Positions 52,043 through 63,116 are shown, counted from the first letter of the stretch. The stretch is 64,000 bases of DNA from Shinisaurus crocodilurus (GCA_021292165.1 CM037878.1:5272804-5336803), one strand, 5' to 3'. Translations and numbers: made by a program. The notes: a model not told the origin generated them from the letters alone.

Positions 52043-52825
52043 CAGGGATGGGGACTCGGACTCGAGGACTCGACTCGTGAGTCGGACTGAGTCCCCCCTC
52101 TGACTCGACTCGGACTCGAGTCCCAATATTTTTAATGGGACTCGAGACTTGACTCGGGACTCGAGACCAAGGACTCGTCAACATCCCTGGGCTGTTGACG
52201 AGTCTTCTGGCTGTGCCAGAAGGAGCGCGATCACCGGTGAAGAGTGCATGGAAACGAGGCGCGTCGCTGCTCGGCCACTATGGACAGCTACCAGGAGCGC
52301 AGCCCCAACGATGTGTTGAGATTTATTTTGATTGATGTGTTGTTGTGGGGGGTTTGGGTTAGGGTCAGACATTTTGGGTTTGGCTGCCTCTGCTTGCCTG
52401 TTTGGGGTTCCCAGCCTCCTCTGCCTGCCTGGTCTCTTCTTGACCTGTTCAACAGTTGAATTGTCCAAGACAAAGGCCTCTGCCTGCCTGCTTTGGGGTG
52501 CCCTGCCTCCTCTGCCTGCCTGGTTATTTTGGGTTTGTCTGCCTGGTCTGTTCTTGCCAAAATCAGTGGCAGAGTTTTGAAATAAAAAGGCACACTTGTG
52601 CCTAGAATTTATTTAAACCACACATCTGAAGTAGCCTTATTTTGTTGGGGGGAAACCCCATTGATTTTAATAGGGACTCGTGGAGTCAGTTTTGGGAGTG
52701 ACTCAGGACTCGTGACTCGTGAGTCACCATTTTGGACCAAGGACTCGGACTCGGACTCGAGACTCGGGTCCAAAGACTCGTGACTCGACTCGTGACTCAA
52801 AACCAAGGACTCTTCAACATCCCTG
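52043..52825 (-). mobile_element. hAT-type element rich in GAGTC, copy 2
   Basis: 783 bp with cagggatg/catccctg ends and exact 8-bp duplications gcacacac (52035-52042 and 52826-52833). It is inverted relative to 14133-14887 and otherwise co-linear, including the inner unit 52043-52188 (ending caacatccctg) and the non-GAGTC middle with cctgcctggtctcttcttga. No coding capacity that is conserved between the copies. Confidence 0.95.
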
Positions 52826-52833
52826 GCACACAC

Positions 52834-53185
52834 ACAAGCATGCATCCCATTCATTCTTTATACCAACACAAAGATCCTCACTTTGTCGTGTCCGTACTTG
52901 CCCAGAGTAGAGCCTGGTGAGTGCCCCACTCTCTCTCATTCGGTCTGTGAAGTGGGGTAGATGTTCACAAGATGGGGTGAACCTGTGGGGTGGGGCAAGG
53001 CAAGCCCATGAGGGGCCCTATGGAGGGCACCTTAACTTGGGGCCACTTTGAAATGGAGCCAGCCCTGGACCTACAGCTTGGGAGAGACGGGAGAAGGCAT
53101 CTTGGGTCTCTCTGGGGTGCCTGTCTGCGTATCTGTTGAGGCCTTGTGGATTTGTTGCTTGCAGAAGTGCTTAAGCCAGCCTGCT
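52834..53185. other. unassigned sequence
   Basis: Nothing recognised. Confidence 0.3.
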
Positions 53186-53322
53186 CCCATCCCAGTGCCC
53201 TCCAGACGTTCTGGAGGACTACAACACCCATCATCCCCAGCCAGAATGGCCAGAGGGTGTGGGTGATGGAGATCATAGTCCGATCTGACACATCTTGAGG
53301 GTGCTGGGCTGGGTGAGGGGCT
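53186..53322. mobile_element. foldback hAT-like MITE, diverged
   Basis: Arms tgccctccagacgttctgga / tctgacacatcttgagggtg around acaacacccatcatccccag and gtgatggagatcatagtccg. Same broad family as 38090-38207. Confidence 0.65.
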
Positions 53323-53329
53323 GGCTTAA

Positions 53330-53546
53330 GGCGTTTCTCTCCACTTATGTATGCTCTCCTTGTAATAAATCAATTTTTTTACCACGAATGCCACACGTCT
53401 CCAGTCATTTTAGGATGTTTTAAAGATGTTTTTAGGATGTTTTAAAGATGTTTAATAGTATATATTGTGTTGTTTTAGTTTAGGTATTTTATATTTTCTG
53501 TTGTTCCCCGCCTCGATCTAGATGGAGAGGCGGGTAATAAATAAAA

Positions 53547-53593
<47 letters not shown>

Positions 53594-53595
53594 TA
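53330..53595 (+). mobile_element. L2-like LINE 3' tail and (ATT)n
   Basis: T-rich UTR, then ccccgcctcgatctagatgg, agaggcgggtaataaataaa and an (ATT)n microsatellite at about 53549-53592. A short aggatgttttaaagatgttt stretch is duplicated at about 53412-53450. Confidence 0.65.
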
Positions 53596-54264
53596 CTCGA
53601 AAGGCAGGAGGGCGGCCCCTGCACCTTGTCGCTGCTTGGGGAAGTGGGTTAGCAGCAGCCTATACTGCTATACAGAATGGTGTGAAAGGCTTGCTTAAAT
53701 GCAGGGTGGTGGAATGAATCACAATACCGGGGTTGCAGTCAAAGGCAGGAGAGGACAGAGTGAAACTGCTGGAAAGAAACATGAACTTTGAAAACTGCAC
53801 GGGCGCTGGTTGGAGGGCGGTTTCTCTGTGCTAACACTTTCTTGTGAGTGGGAGGGCTGATCCTCCTCTCAGCAGCAGAGAATCTGACAGCGTGCAGGTA
53901 TTCCACTCCGCCACCCCCACGTGTGGTTTTCGGTGACAAGGCTGCGCATTCTGGCATCGAGCCTGGCCTGAAACCCAAAACCTTCACGGGCTGATAAGGA
54001 GAGTCGTGTAATGAGTCAAGGGACACTGTGTGGTCGTTGCCCTTTTATGCACTCAAGGTCAGGGGGAGCCGTGCCAACTTGTTCACAGGAGGACAGGTTC
54101 ATTTGGAAGACAAAAGCGGCACATCGATGCTTGCTGGGCAAACAAAAAGGAGTGGCAGAGTTCACCACGCACTACTAGGCATTATGTACGCTGCGAACAT
54201 AACCAGGTCTAATGGTCAGTCCTTCCTCCCTGGGAGCCCTGGGAGCTGCAGTGCTGTGGAATTT
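53596..54264. other. unassigned sequence
   Basis: No family or exon recognised. Confidence 0.3.
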
Positions 54265-54345
54265 TATTTATTATTTATTTATTTATTTATTTATTACCTA
54301 TATTTATTAATCGCCCATCTGGCCGGTCACCCAGAATCACTCACT
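54265..54345 (-). mobile_element. L2 LINE tail, minus strand
   Basis: Inverted tail: (TTTA)n, then ttattaatcgcccatctggc, cggtcaccca, the reverse of the L2 end at 46680-46765. The next bases (gaatcactcactgtatcctc) are unrelated. Confidence 0.8.
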
Positions 54346-54429
54346 GTATCCTCCACATCTTCACCAAACTACTTTTCCCAGGATGCTTTGTGGGAAGCCA
54401 TGAGCTGTTCCACACACCGCGTAGGATGA

Positions 54430-55265
54430 GGTGGTAGAAATTTGGATGGTACTGCTTCAAGATGGGCTCATTCCCTGTTCTGGATGGGGTTGCCCTCCCT
54501 CTGAAAGATCAGGTTCATGGTCTGGGGGTGTTCCTAGATCCATCGCTGCCACTAGAATCCCAAGTGACCACGGCAGCTCAGAGTGCCTTTTACCATCTTC
54601 GATTGGTTCTCCAGCTACAGCCTCTCCTAGACAGGGATAGCTTGGCCACAGTGGTACAGGCGCAAGTAACCCCAAGACTGGATTACTGCAATGCAGTCTA
54701 TGTGGGGCTGCCCTTAAGGCTGCTCCAGAAGCTGGAGCTAGTGCTGAAGGCAGCAGCTCTGCTGTTGCCGGGAGCTGCCCCCTTTCAGCTTGCAACTCCT
54801 TTGCTGAAGGAACTGCACTGGCTGCCTGTTTGCTACTGGGCCAAGTTTAAGGTTCTGGTACTAATGTACAAAGCCCTAAACAACTTGGGACCAGGTTACC
54901 TGAGAGAGCGCCTTCTCCCTTTCCAACCTGCCAGTCACTGAGGTGATCGGAGGACCTTCTCCCGGTGGTTCCACATGGACCTACAGCCCGATTGCAGTCC
55001 ACCAGGAGAAGGGCCTTCGGTGTGGTGGCTCCATTTCTCTGGAGGTCAGGCAGTCTCTGATACTGTGTTGTTTTCGGCGCCTGCTGAAAACGTCTTTGTT
55101 CTGAGAAGCCTTCCTTGCTGACCAGCCACGGTTTTAATGTTAATCCTGTTTTTAATGCACTGCTTTTTATTCTTTTATCTGTTTTATCTTTTTACTCTTC
55201 ACTGCTCCAGAACCTGCCTAGATATGGAGCGCTATACAAATACTGTAAGTAAATAAATAAATAAG
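54430..55265 (+). mobile_element. L2 LINE, ORF2 C-terminal region and 3' end
   Basis: An open frame of about 159 codons (54462-54941) carries VHGLGVFLDPSLPLESQV, RLDYCNAVYVGLPLRLLQKL, LLKELHWLPV and AKFKVLVLMYKALNNLGPGYL, standard L2 reverse-transcriptase C-terminal motifs. It stops at 54939-54941, earlier than full-length L2. The UTR follows, with a final gcctagatatggagcgctat and AAATAAAT tail. Confidence 0.92.
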
Positions 55266-55735
55266 ATGCAGGCTGAAGATGCGTAGCCCATATTTTTGAA
55301 TGCTCCTCACATTACTTTTCTTTAAATCCCTGCATATAGTAAACTAGCACATCAGGGGAAAAGTTTTGCCTAGCTTTTTGATGTGATATGGGAGGAGAGA
55401 GTCAACAAGAAGGATTTTTCAGTAGCCTAGACTGGGGTGCAGCTCCGAAGGCGTGGAGGTGGATGTAGGGACAGGCAGGGGGGCAAAGAGGCAGGGCGGA
55501 TCTCAGCGGCTAGAATGGAAGGGGATAGATGAAATGAAAAGCTTCCATGGTTGCAAACCACCCAGCCCCCTTCTCCATGCAGATCAGTGCGAAGATATTT
55601 CTGCAGCCAGGAGAGGGGTGGCGAGTCCACATCTGTGGTTGCAGGTATGACAAGACCAGACCGAAGTATGGCCCCGAGTTTTAGCAGAAGGCCAAATGAA
55701 ATGAAAAAGAGATCATTGGAGACACTGGAAAGAAG
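55266..55735. other. unassigned sequence
   Basis: Nothing recognised. Confidence 0.3.
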
Positions 55736-55743
55736 CATTAGAA

Positions 55744-55880
55744 CAGGGATGGGGAACATGCGGCAATCGAGATGTTGTTGGACTGCAACTCCCATCATCC
55801 CCCACCATTGGCTAAGCTGGATAGGGCTGATGGGAGTTGCAGTTCACCAACATTTGGAGGACCACACATTCCCAACCCAT
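55744..55880. mobile_element. foldback hAT-like MITE
   Basis: Ends cagggatggggaacatgcgg and accacacattcccaacccatg are imperfect inverted repeats; inner arms ttggactgcaactcccatca / tgatgggagttgcagttcac. A second, related half (55888-55980, gccttccccaacctggtgcc) follows directly. Confidence 0.75.
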
Positions 55881-55989
55881 GAAGGCATTAGGAGAGCCTT
55901 CCCCAACCTGGTGCCCTTGCATCATGGCTGGCTGGGGACGATGGGAGTTGTGGTCTGACCCATCTGGAGGGGCGAAGATGGGGAGAAGA

Positions 55990-56097
55990 AGATTGCATTA
56001 GAAGAATGTGAGAAAAGCTGTGCTGCATCACACCAAAGGTCTGTCCATCTAATCCAGCATTCTTCCTCCAACGGTGGCTGCTGGCCTGATACCTCAA
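55990..56097 (-). mobile_element. CR1/L3-type LINE 3' end, minus strand
   Basis: gctgtgctgcatcacaccaa then aggtctgtccatctaatcca and gcattcttcctccaacggtg. It is bounded on the right by a MITE. Confidence 0.65.
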
Positions 56098-56242
56098 CAG
56101 TGTTCTCCAACCTTGGGTCTCCAGATGTTTTTGGCCTACAACTCCCAGCATGCCCCAGCTAGCATAGCTTTTTTGCTTATTTTGGGGCATGCTGGGAGTT
56201 GTAGGCCAAAAACATCTGGGGACCCAAGGTTGGAGAGCCCTG
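56098..56242. mobile_element. hAT-type palindromic MITE, altered centre (145 bp)
   Basis: Arms as in the 135-bp family, but the centre reads gctagcatagcttttttgct and the right end is ggagagccctg. Flanks do not show a clear duplication. Confidence 0.88.
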
Positions 56243-56654
56243 CTCTAGGAAGTGCACGAGCAGGACGCTGAGCTTCATTTCTCCCCAGCACCTCTGCTTG
56301 GAGATTCCATTTAGCTACCTGCCCACCATACATTTGCCTAACTGCCTTTTTAAAACCCGCCCCTCAAAAGGGTGTCTTTCAAGCAATGTAACCGTGTATT
56401 GCCTGAAGGACTCGATGGCCTTGTGTAGGCCCCTTCCAACTCTATGATCTATGAATCTATGAATCTACTGCCCAAATGCAGTAGTGGCTGCTTGGATGTG
56501 TGGGTGGGAAATGATGTGGGGAGGTGAGAAAGTGAATCTGCACCCCTGCTGGACGTGGGGAGAGAGCAACATCTGCACTGTGACCATCGCACGCCAAGCT
56601 GAGGACTGGCAAGTGATGAAGCAATGGAATCCATGCCGCCATATTGGAAGGCCT
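56243..56654. other. unassigned sequence with a CR1 3' tip
   Basis: A CR1 terminus (gactcgatggccttgtgtag, repeated ctatgaat) lies at about 56403-56465. The rest is unassigned. Confidence 0.5.
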
Positions 56655-56826
56655 TTCATAGATACATAGATCATAGAGTTGGAAGGGGCCTACAAGGCCA
56701 CCGAGTCCAACCCCCTGCTCAATGCAGGAAACTAGAGGAGGGGGTCTCCTATCCAAGTAATCACCAGGCCTGACCCTGCTTAGCTTTCCACGCTCAGACA
56801 AGCTGAGCCAGCGTGAGCCACAGGCC
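56655..56826 (-). mobile_element. 5S-rRNA-derived SINE, minus strand
   Basis: Full-length, close to the copy at 26815. A short CR1 3' tip on the plus strand (gactcaatggccttgtaggc) follows at 56858-56905. Confidence 0.93.
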
Positions 56827-56914
56827 TTGATGATCTGTGGCTTGGACTCTGGGGGTTTGACTCAATGGCCTTGTAGGCCCCTTCCAACTCTACTTTCCTA
56901 TGATCTTGTATCCA

Positions 56915-57372
56915 ATACCAGAGGATCGTTGCTGGATGGGAGTGCAAGAGCTTTGTGGAGAGAAAGGATGAGATCTGGGTACCTCCTGTTCCCTTTCCCA
57001 TTACGTTTTTTGGCTAGGGTTTAAATTATAATACTGGTTTGGTAGTTGTAACTAGCAGTAAGGAAACACAAGCAATTGAATTAAGGACTCGGTTCATTAA
57101 GTGAACATGGAACACGAAGCAGCAGCTTAATTGGAGGCAATAATCAGCAGCTTTATTGTCGTTAGCTGGCTGAGCAGGAAGACGAAGGACACCATGGGCT
57201 CTGGAGCAGAACGCCGCTGTGTCCCCACAGGCCAGAGAAGAGTCTTAATCCGAGGGAGGGCGCCAACAGGCAGACTGCATCCTCTGGTGCACGGCAGAAT
57301 CTAGCATACATCAGGAATCACTCGGCCCCTTGGAACAGCTGGGGGAAGAAAGAACCGCACTGGGTTCAGTAG
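56915..57372. other. unassigned sequence
   Basis: Nothing recognised. Confidence 0.3.
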
Positions 57373-57715
57373 AGTGGACAGGGGCCCTATTTTACGGAGG
57401 ACAGTCCTCTGTTTTGGAGAGCTGGCAGAGGACAGTCCTCTATTTGAAGTTGTCCTCTCTTTGATGGGCTGCCCAATCCGAGCGGAGTAGGGGCCTTGAA
57501 GTTGCCCATCCACACTTTGCACCTGGACAGCTGACTGAACAGGCACCCAGGAAATCACCTGGCCACAGTCTTCCCCCTATGATGAGATGCTTTGTATTTC
57601 TATTGAAGCAACAGTCATGATCTCTAAATTTGCACCTATCCACATATGCAAATTATGAAAATCGGTGTCCTCTTTTCTGGTGACGCGTGTCCTCTTTTTT
57701 TTTGTCAGGGTGTAA
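57373..57715 (+). mobile_element. unclassified dispersed element, copy B
   Basis: Co-linear with 7918-8235: ttttacggaggacagtcctc, gcagaggacagtcctctatt, gctgactgaacaggcaccca, gatgctttgtatttctattg, ggtgtcctcttttctggtga and a final gtcagggtgtaagtggcccc. The final phrase roughly inverts the start of copy A (agggtggccaagtgtcct), suggesting imperfect terminal inverted repeats. Confidence 0.7.
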
Positions 57716-57867
57716 GTGGCCCCTTTTAGTTCAAAGCAGGGACGGATCGATCTTTGGAGAATGTTGTCTGTCTGGGTTCCTTTCAGATTCTTTGCTGTGC
57801 GCCTCTTGGGATCGTGAAGATCCCCCCCTACCTTGGGGTCCGCAGGGGCTTTAGGAAGTGAAGCCTC

Positions 57868-58050
57868 CATAAGAATATAAGAAGAGCTCTGCAGGATCAG
57901 AGCAAAGGAAGGCCTAGCTAATCCAGGATCCCGTTCCCCACAACGAGAGGTGCACAGTGAAGCCCACCAGAAGCAGGGCGCGAGGAGGACAGTAGTTGTC
58001 TTCCATTGCTGCTGCCCAGCATCCTGGTATGGACTGTCTCTGAAGATGGA
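57868..58050 (-). mobile_element. CR1/L3-type LINE 3' end, minus strand
   Basis: ataagaatataagaagagct then ggatcagagcaaaggaaggc and aggatcccgttccccacaac; decayed. Confidence 0.65.
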
Positions 58051-58317
58051 AGCCCCAGTTGCCATCAAGGGTAATGCCTGTTGATGGGCCCCATATTGGC
58101 TCTGCAAGCGCCTTTCTGTAGTACACCTGCTCTCTGCAAGTGGCACACTGGGGTCTAATCTGCACATGCTAGGAGGTACCCCTTCTCCTGGCCGCAGGAA
58201 GAGAAAGCCACTTTGCAGAAACATCACCACAGTCAATCCTTCCCTGTTTTAACCCGTTCCCATCACCCTTACAGAATTCTTACCCCCTGCTCAGTCCTCT
58301 CTCTGGGCAATGTAAAT

Positions 58318-58410
58318 AATTCTAGCTTTATAATTCTAGCTGTTGTAAACCGCCCAGAGAGCTTCGGCTATTGGGCGGTATAAAAATGTATTAAATAAAA
58401 TAAATAGCTT
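58318..58410 (+). mobile_element. L2 LINE 3' tail
   Basis: ttgtaaaccgcccagagagc, ttcggctattgggcggtata, then AAATAAA-type end; identical in type to 22670-22740. Confidence 0.85.
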
Positions 58411-58446
58411 TACCAATATTCTGCTTGGTATGCCAGGGAAGAAACT

Positions 58447-58688
58447 GAGAGCCAGTGGGGCGTAGTGGTGAGAGTGTTGGACTGGGACTCGGGAGATCCG
58501 GGTTCTAGTCCCCACTCAGGCAATGAAGCTCGCTGGGGGTGACTTTGGGCCAGTCACTGACTCTCAGCCTAACCTACCTCGAAGGGTTGTTGTGAGGATA
58601 AAATGGAGAAGAGGAGGAGGAGGATTATGTAAGCCGCCTTGGGTTCCTTGCTAGAGGAAAGCAAGGTGGGTGGGATATAAGATGTAAT
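58447..58688 (+). mobile_element. CORE-SINE
   Basis: Full head, core and tail (gaggaaagcaaggtgggtgg variant). It runs straight into a 5S-SINE on the opposite strand. Confidence 0.92.
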
Positions 58689-58858
58689 TTCATAGATTTC
58701 ATAGATCATAAGAGTTGGAAGGAGCCTACAAGGCTATCGAGTCCAACCCGCTGCTCAATGCAGGAAACTAGAGGAGGGGTCTCCCATCCAAGGAATCACC
58801 AGGCCTGACCCTGCTTAGCTTTCCACGCTCAGACAAGCTGAGCCAGCATAAGCCACAG
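58689..58858 (-). mobile_element. 5S-rRNA-derived SINE, minus strand
   Basis: Full-length copy abutting the CORE-SINE tail, so it probably inserted into the (AAAT)n tail of that SINE or at its edge. Confidence 0.93.
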
Positions 58859-59395
58859 CAAGAGCTGCTAATACAGGTACAGTTTGAGAGAAAGATCAGA
58901 ATGTCAGCATGGGCATGTCTCTTCAGCCTGGGAAACCCACCCAGAAAATACAAGAGCAGCGTACAAACGACAGGCACGCCCAACAATGACCCTGGAAACA
59001 CTGCCAGTGCCCACCAATCAGGGGCTGTGCTGGCGACAACGCCCACATGCCTCCCACACACAGGGGCAGCCAATCGGCTCTCGGTGGCAACATGCCCCCC
59101 CCCCCCGGCACACGCCTCTGCAGCACAACACACATAACCTGGCTGCAAGATGAGGGCGCAAGGAACTGGCGGCCCCTCCTCTCTCTGCTCAGACGGGCTC
59201 CCTGGATGGTAAGAGGGCAAGCCTCTCAGGGGGCACAAGTGAGATGAGTGCTGCTGCTGCCCACCTGCCTGAAGCAGTGAACTGGGGAGGGAGGGTGGTG
59301 GCGAAGCGGGATGGGAGTGAAGAGGGGGGAATGGACTGGAAACACTGGAGGCAACAACCTGTGTCACATGCTCTGCAGGATTGATCTGTGTAGAG
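58859..59395. other. unassigned sequence
   Basis: A 199-codon minus frame ending here includes the translated 5S-SINE and is rejected as a gene. C-run at 59096-59107. Confidence 0.35.
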
Positions 59396-59536
59396 CAGGG
59401 CTCTCCAACCTTGGGTCCCCAGATGTTGCTGGTGGACTACAGCTCCCAGAATCCCTTGCCACTAGCCATGCTGGCTGGATATGCTGGGAGCCGTAGGCCA
59501 GCAACATCTGGGGACCCACGGTTTTGGAGAGCCCTG
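59396..59536. mobile_element. hAT MITE related to the 135-bp family
   Basis: Ends cagggctctccaaccttggg and ggttttggagagccctg; inner arms diverge (ctggtggactacagctccca). Flanks gtgtagag / ctgtagag match at six of eight positions with a TAGAG core. Confidence 0.88.
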
Positions 59537-59779
59537 CTGTAGAGAAAGGAAAGGATGCTCTTTCGTGGTGGGAGGGATAAAATGACATATTCCTTCCTTC
59601 ATTCGTTTTGAGCTGCATAACTTGTCACACACAGAAGTTCAGGGTGGGTAAAGAATCTATTTTTTGAAAAGTTACATATACCTGTACCTCATTTTTGATC
59701 CACCAGTCACAATGTGAATGCCACTGTCTTGCAGCTGTAGATATTAATGTGACATCAAAATAAGCAAAAAAGAACCCAG

Positions 59780-59784
<5 letters not shown>

Positions 59785-59830
<46 letters not shown>
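59785..59830 (+). repeat. (AT)n microsatellite
   Basis: About 23 dinucleotide units, able to form a cruciform. Surrounding 59537-59987 is otherwise unassigned. Confidence 0.95.
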
Positions 59831-59832
<2 letters not shown>

Positions 59833-59987
59833 AGTAATTTTGCTAATTTTCCAAAGCAAAAGGTCAATGCAAAAACAACAACAAAACAGAACATTCGTAA
59901 GCCTTCCCTCATCATTGGCTGAGCTACTGTGATGTCACGGAAGCCTGCGGGTCAGAGCTGGTAGAGCTTTGGCTTCAATGTATTGAA

Positions 59988-60230
59988 ATGTGGCGTAGTG
60001 GTGAGAGTGTTGGACTGGGAATCAGAAGATGCAGGTTCTAGTCCCCGCTCGGCCATGAAACTCACTGGGTGACTTTGGGCCAGCCACTGACTCTCAGCCT
60101 AACCTACCTCACAGGGTTGTTGTGAGGATAAAATGGAGAGGAGGAGGAGGATTATGTAAGCCACCTTGGGTTCCTTGCAGGAAAAAAGGTGGGGTATAAA
60201 TATACCGGTAATACATACATAAAATAAATG
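59988..60230 (+). mobile_element. CORE-SINE, slightly 5'-truncated
   Basis: Starts at atgtggcgtagtgg; intact B-box-like aggttctagtcccc, core and tail. The AAAT tail has mutated to taccggtaatacatacataa. Confidence 0.92.
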
Positions 60231-60658
60231 CACCCCACTCAGCCACTGGGCAAGCTGCTTGGAATTGTCACGACAGCTCGCAAAAATCATTACTGCTCAG
60301 GGGAAACAGCCACCAGCCCAAAGGGCCCAGGGACACAAGTAGGTGCTTGGCTTGCTGAAGAAATATTCAAGTATCCAATGAGTTCAGATTTCTACGAATC
60401 TGACCTGCGGATTCTGCGGCAGGCGAGCTTTTTCTGAGAGTTGCACAGATTCCACGTACTTGTGGACTGGGGTTTGGGGGGGGGGGTGTTGTTGTGCTAA
60501 TTTGTGCTTGTGCTAATGCTCATTAATGCTAACGCATACGTAACACTGATGTGTTAATGCCGAGGCCATCCTTTGGTTTTTCATGACAGGCAAGGAGGGG
60601 GTGGGTGGGAAACGGCCGTCACGCTGGCTGTGGGAGGAGGTTGGTTAGAAGGAGCAGC
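60231..60658. other. unassigned sequence
   Basis: G-run at 60476-60486. The phrase tctacgaatctgacctgcgg recalls the decayed repeat at 6250-6680. Confidence 0.35.
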
Positions 60659-60666
60659 CTTGGAAA

Positions 60667-60833
60667 AAGGGCCGGTGCTACCATTAGGCCAACTAGGCAG
60701 CCGCCTAGGGCGCAGGGCTAAAAGGGGTGCCAGAAACGCCTTGAAAAAAAAATACAGCGCTCTCAAGTGGGAAGGGGGGGGCGCTAAATATCTGATCTTG
60801 CCTAGGGCACCAAACTGCCTTGCACCGGTCCTG
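60667..60833. mobile_element. hAT MITE with CAGGGCCGGTGC ends, copy 2 (167 bp)
   Basis: Co-linear with 50982-51154. The left end has mutated to aagggccggtgc and the right is gcaccggtcctg. Flanks cttggaaa / cttggaag match at seven of eight positions. Confidence 0.93.
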
Positions 60834-60841
60834 CTTGGAAG

Positions 60842-61495
60842 GTGAGAAATGGTGTGACCACAACGGGGCGAGCTCAGGAAAGAGGTGGCTGGCTGCCTTT
60901 TCTTATCCTGCTCTGGGGACTTTTAGATAAACTGCTCGGCTCAGACAGATTGAAGATTAGCTCTCTTTAGCAGATGCAGGCCACAGTACACAGAGAGCCA
61001 AACTGGAACCGATAAGCCACTACTTGGGGAAGGAGGGTAAGGAAGAAGAATCTCTTGTCGTACCTCGGTATCAGATTCCAGAGAGGGGGTAGCTAGTCTG
61101 TTGCCACAAAAACAACAGAGAGTCTCGAGGCACCTTGAAGACGAACACATTTACTCTGGCAAAAGCCACCTACCCGTTCCGTAGGTGGTACCGAGAAGAG
61201 GAGGGAGGAAAGAGACGGAGGGAGGGATCGTGTTTTTACAAAGTGAGGACAAAAGGTCAGACAATGCAAGAGATTACATTGCGGAGCATAAATGAAAGGG
61301 GGTGTGTGTGCAGTCAGAAGGGTAAAAATATCTTATTGGAGTGAACGGGACTCAACTGGTACAGCAAGAGGCACAACATGTGTGAACAAGAGACCACGAC
61401 TTTCTGTAGTTACCAGGCCCTTTCCAAACCCTCCAGAGATCCTTTGATCACATTCAGTTTGACCATGAGTTCCAACTCATCAGCTTTGTCCTGGA
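60842..61495. other. unassigned sequence
   Basis: Purine-rich around 61195-61230; nothing recognised as gene or repeat. Confidence 0.3.
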
Positions 61496-61497
61496 GT

Positions 61498-61612
61498 AGA
61501 CTTCCCCATCCAGGAGCCCTCCAGATGTGTTGGACTACAACACCCATCACCCCCAGTTTGCACAGCGGGTGTTGTAGTCCAACACATTTGGAAGGCACCT
61601 AAATGAGGAAGG
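61498..61612. mobile_element. foldback hAT-like MITE
   Basis: Arms ccagatgtgttggactacaa / gttgtagtccaacacatttg are near-perfect inverted repeats around cacccatcacccccag. Outer ends gacttccccatccaggagcc / aatgaggaaggctt are more diverged. Confidence 0.75.
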
Positions 61613-61743
61613 CTTCTCTGGAGCCTTTCTTTGATTCCCCCCCCCCCTTGGGGGATCAAGTCTGTTTCTATCAAGGTTGACCCTGATTTGATCATCATTT
61701 TGAGCTGTCTTGTGAGCTTCAGAGGCACACTTGCAAAATATCG

Positions 61744-61745
<2 letters not shown>

Positions 61746-61784
<39 letters not shown>
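61746..61784 (+). repeat. (GAT)n microsatellite
   Basis: About 13 trinucleotide units. The following text (agactgacctaccttacagg, gattgctaaggtaaggta) resembles the core of an old SINE. 61785-62730 is otherwise unassigned. Confidence 0.93.
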
Positions 61785-61785
<1 letters not shown>

Positions 61786-62730
61786 GACTGACCTACCTTA
61801 CAGGAACATTGTAAGGATTGCTAAGGTAAGGTATGTGGATTGTTTTGAACATTCAACAAGTGTCGTATTTATACTGTAAATGATTCTTGGTTTTGTTGTT
61901 GTTACGCATTTCCTGGGGCTGATAACAAACTGGTTTGGAAGCTTGCAAAAGTTGTTCTGATAGAAGATGGCAGTTTGATCTATTCCGCGTCTCTGCTTTC
62001 AACGATTTCGTTTCTTTGTGCCTTCAAACTGGAATGGCCACTTATTTTGAAATCCTCTTTTGCTCCCTTCTGGGCACTTTTCAAAAGATGTGCCAACTGA
62101 CAATTGCCTCCTCTTGCTTTGTACTGCGCATCACCACATATTGTACTATTTGCTGATGCAAAGTTTATAAAATGTTGTCCCCAGAGAATGTAGTGCGGAA
62201 CAAAGTCTTAGTGAACACAGTGCAGCACTCGCACCTATAACTGATCTCAAAATGGTGGCCGCCGTAGGTTTCAAATTTCCACTGGTGTGCCCCAGAACTG
62301 CTTCCCTCCAGGCTTCCACTCACAGAACACTTTGGTTCCTACGATCTTTACACAAAAAGGATGTGATGGATTTAACCCCTTTTTGTGTCCCCGCTCCCCC
62401 CCCCCAGCTTTCTCACATTGCAAACTCTTTTCAAAATCCTGGGGGTAGATTTAAAAGGCGCTTGCGCCGCAGCACACAGAGCGAGTGGGGCAGAAAGTGA
62501 GGAGGCAACTCCTGCTGTATGGGAACATCTCCCAGCATACATCTGTGCAACCACACTTGTGGAAACTCCCAGTGTGCATCTGTGGAACTGAATGGGATTG
62601 GCAGAAAGAAGACACCTGACATTGTTTACAAGCATAGATGACCAGGATCACCAGGGGTTTGTTTGCAGCCACTGTTGAAAAGGTGGGGACTGCAGGCAAA
62701 TCAGTCATAGCAGAAGTGCAGCGTTACATC
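61785..62730. other. unassigned sequence
   Basis: Mostly non-repetitive to the eye; no exon with a recognisable domain. Opposite frames at 62372-62708 overlap and are uninformative. Confidence 0.3.
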
Positions 62731-62941
62731 TTATTTATTTATTATTTATTTATTTATTATATTTATACCCCGCCTTTTTTCCTGCAAGGAACCCAAGGCG
62801 GCTTACATAATCCTCCTCCTCCTCTCCATTTTATCCTTACAACAACCCTGTGAAGTAGGTAAGGCTGAGAGTCAGTGACAGGCCCAAAGTCACCCAGTGA
62901 GTTTCATGGCCGAGCGGGGATTAGAACCCGGATCTCCCGAG
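62731..62941 (-). mobile_element. CORE-SINE, minus strand, 5'-truncated in the head
   Basis: Inverted (AAAT)n tail, ccccgccttttttcctgcaa, core, and the B-box region ending at acccggatctcccgag. The A box is missing. It joins directly to a cagggatgttacctttggct piece. Confidence 0.92.
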
Positions 62942-62983
62942 CAGGGATGTTACCTTTGGCTCGCGCGGGCGCGAGTGGGACCA
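62942..62983. mobile_element. short fragment of a CpG-rich hAT-like element
   Basis: cagggatgttacctttggct then cgcgcgggcgcgagtgggac. The same start (gggatgtaac, gcgcgggc) is seen at 41537-41580. Only this end is present, inserted between SINE and CR1. Confidence 0.45.
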
Positions 62984-63112
62984 AACTGAGCTGGACACCC
63001 ATCTGTCAGGGATGCTTTGACTTGGATTCCTGCATTGAGCAGGGAGTTGGACTCAATGGCCTTATAGGCCCCTTCCAACTCTACTTTTCTAAGATTCTAA
63101 GTTTCTATGACT
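62984..63112 (+). mobile_element. CR1 LINE 3' end fragment
   Basis: It starts at gagctggacacccatctgtc, the last ORF2 codons, then the conserved 3' UTR to ctaagattctaagtttctat. Very short 5'-truncated insertion. Confidence 0.9.
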
Positions 63113-63116
63113 AGTT

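Noticed and set aside
57577..58236. 219-codon minus-strand frame
   Set aside because: Crosses a CR1/L3 fragment and the dispersed element at 57373-57715; no recognisable domain.
58768..59367. 199-codon minus-strand frame ending in a recurrent LSERGKLSRVRPGDSLDGRP-like peptide
   Set aside because: The recurrent peptide is the translated 5S-SINE head, also seen at 35659, 50888 and 56655.
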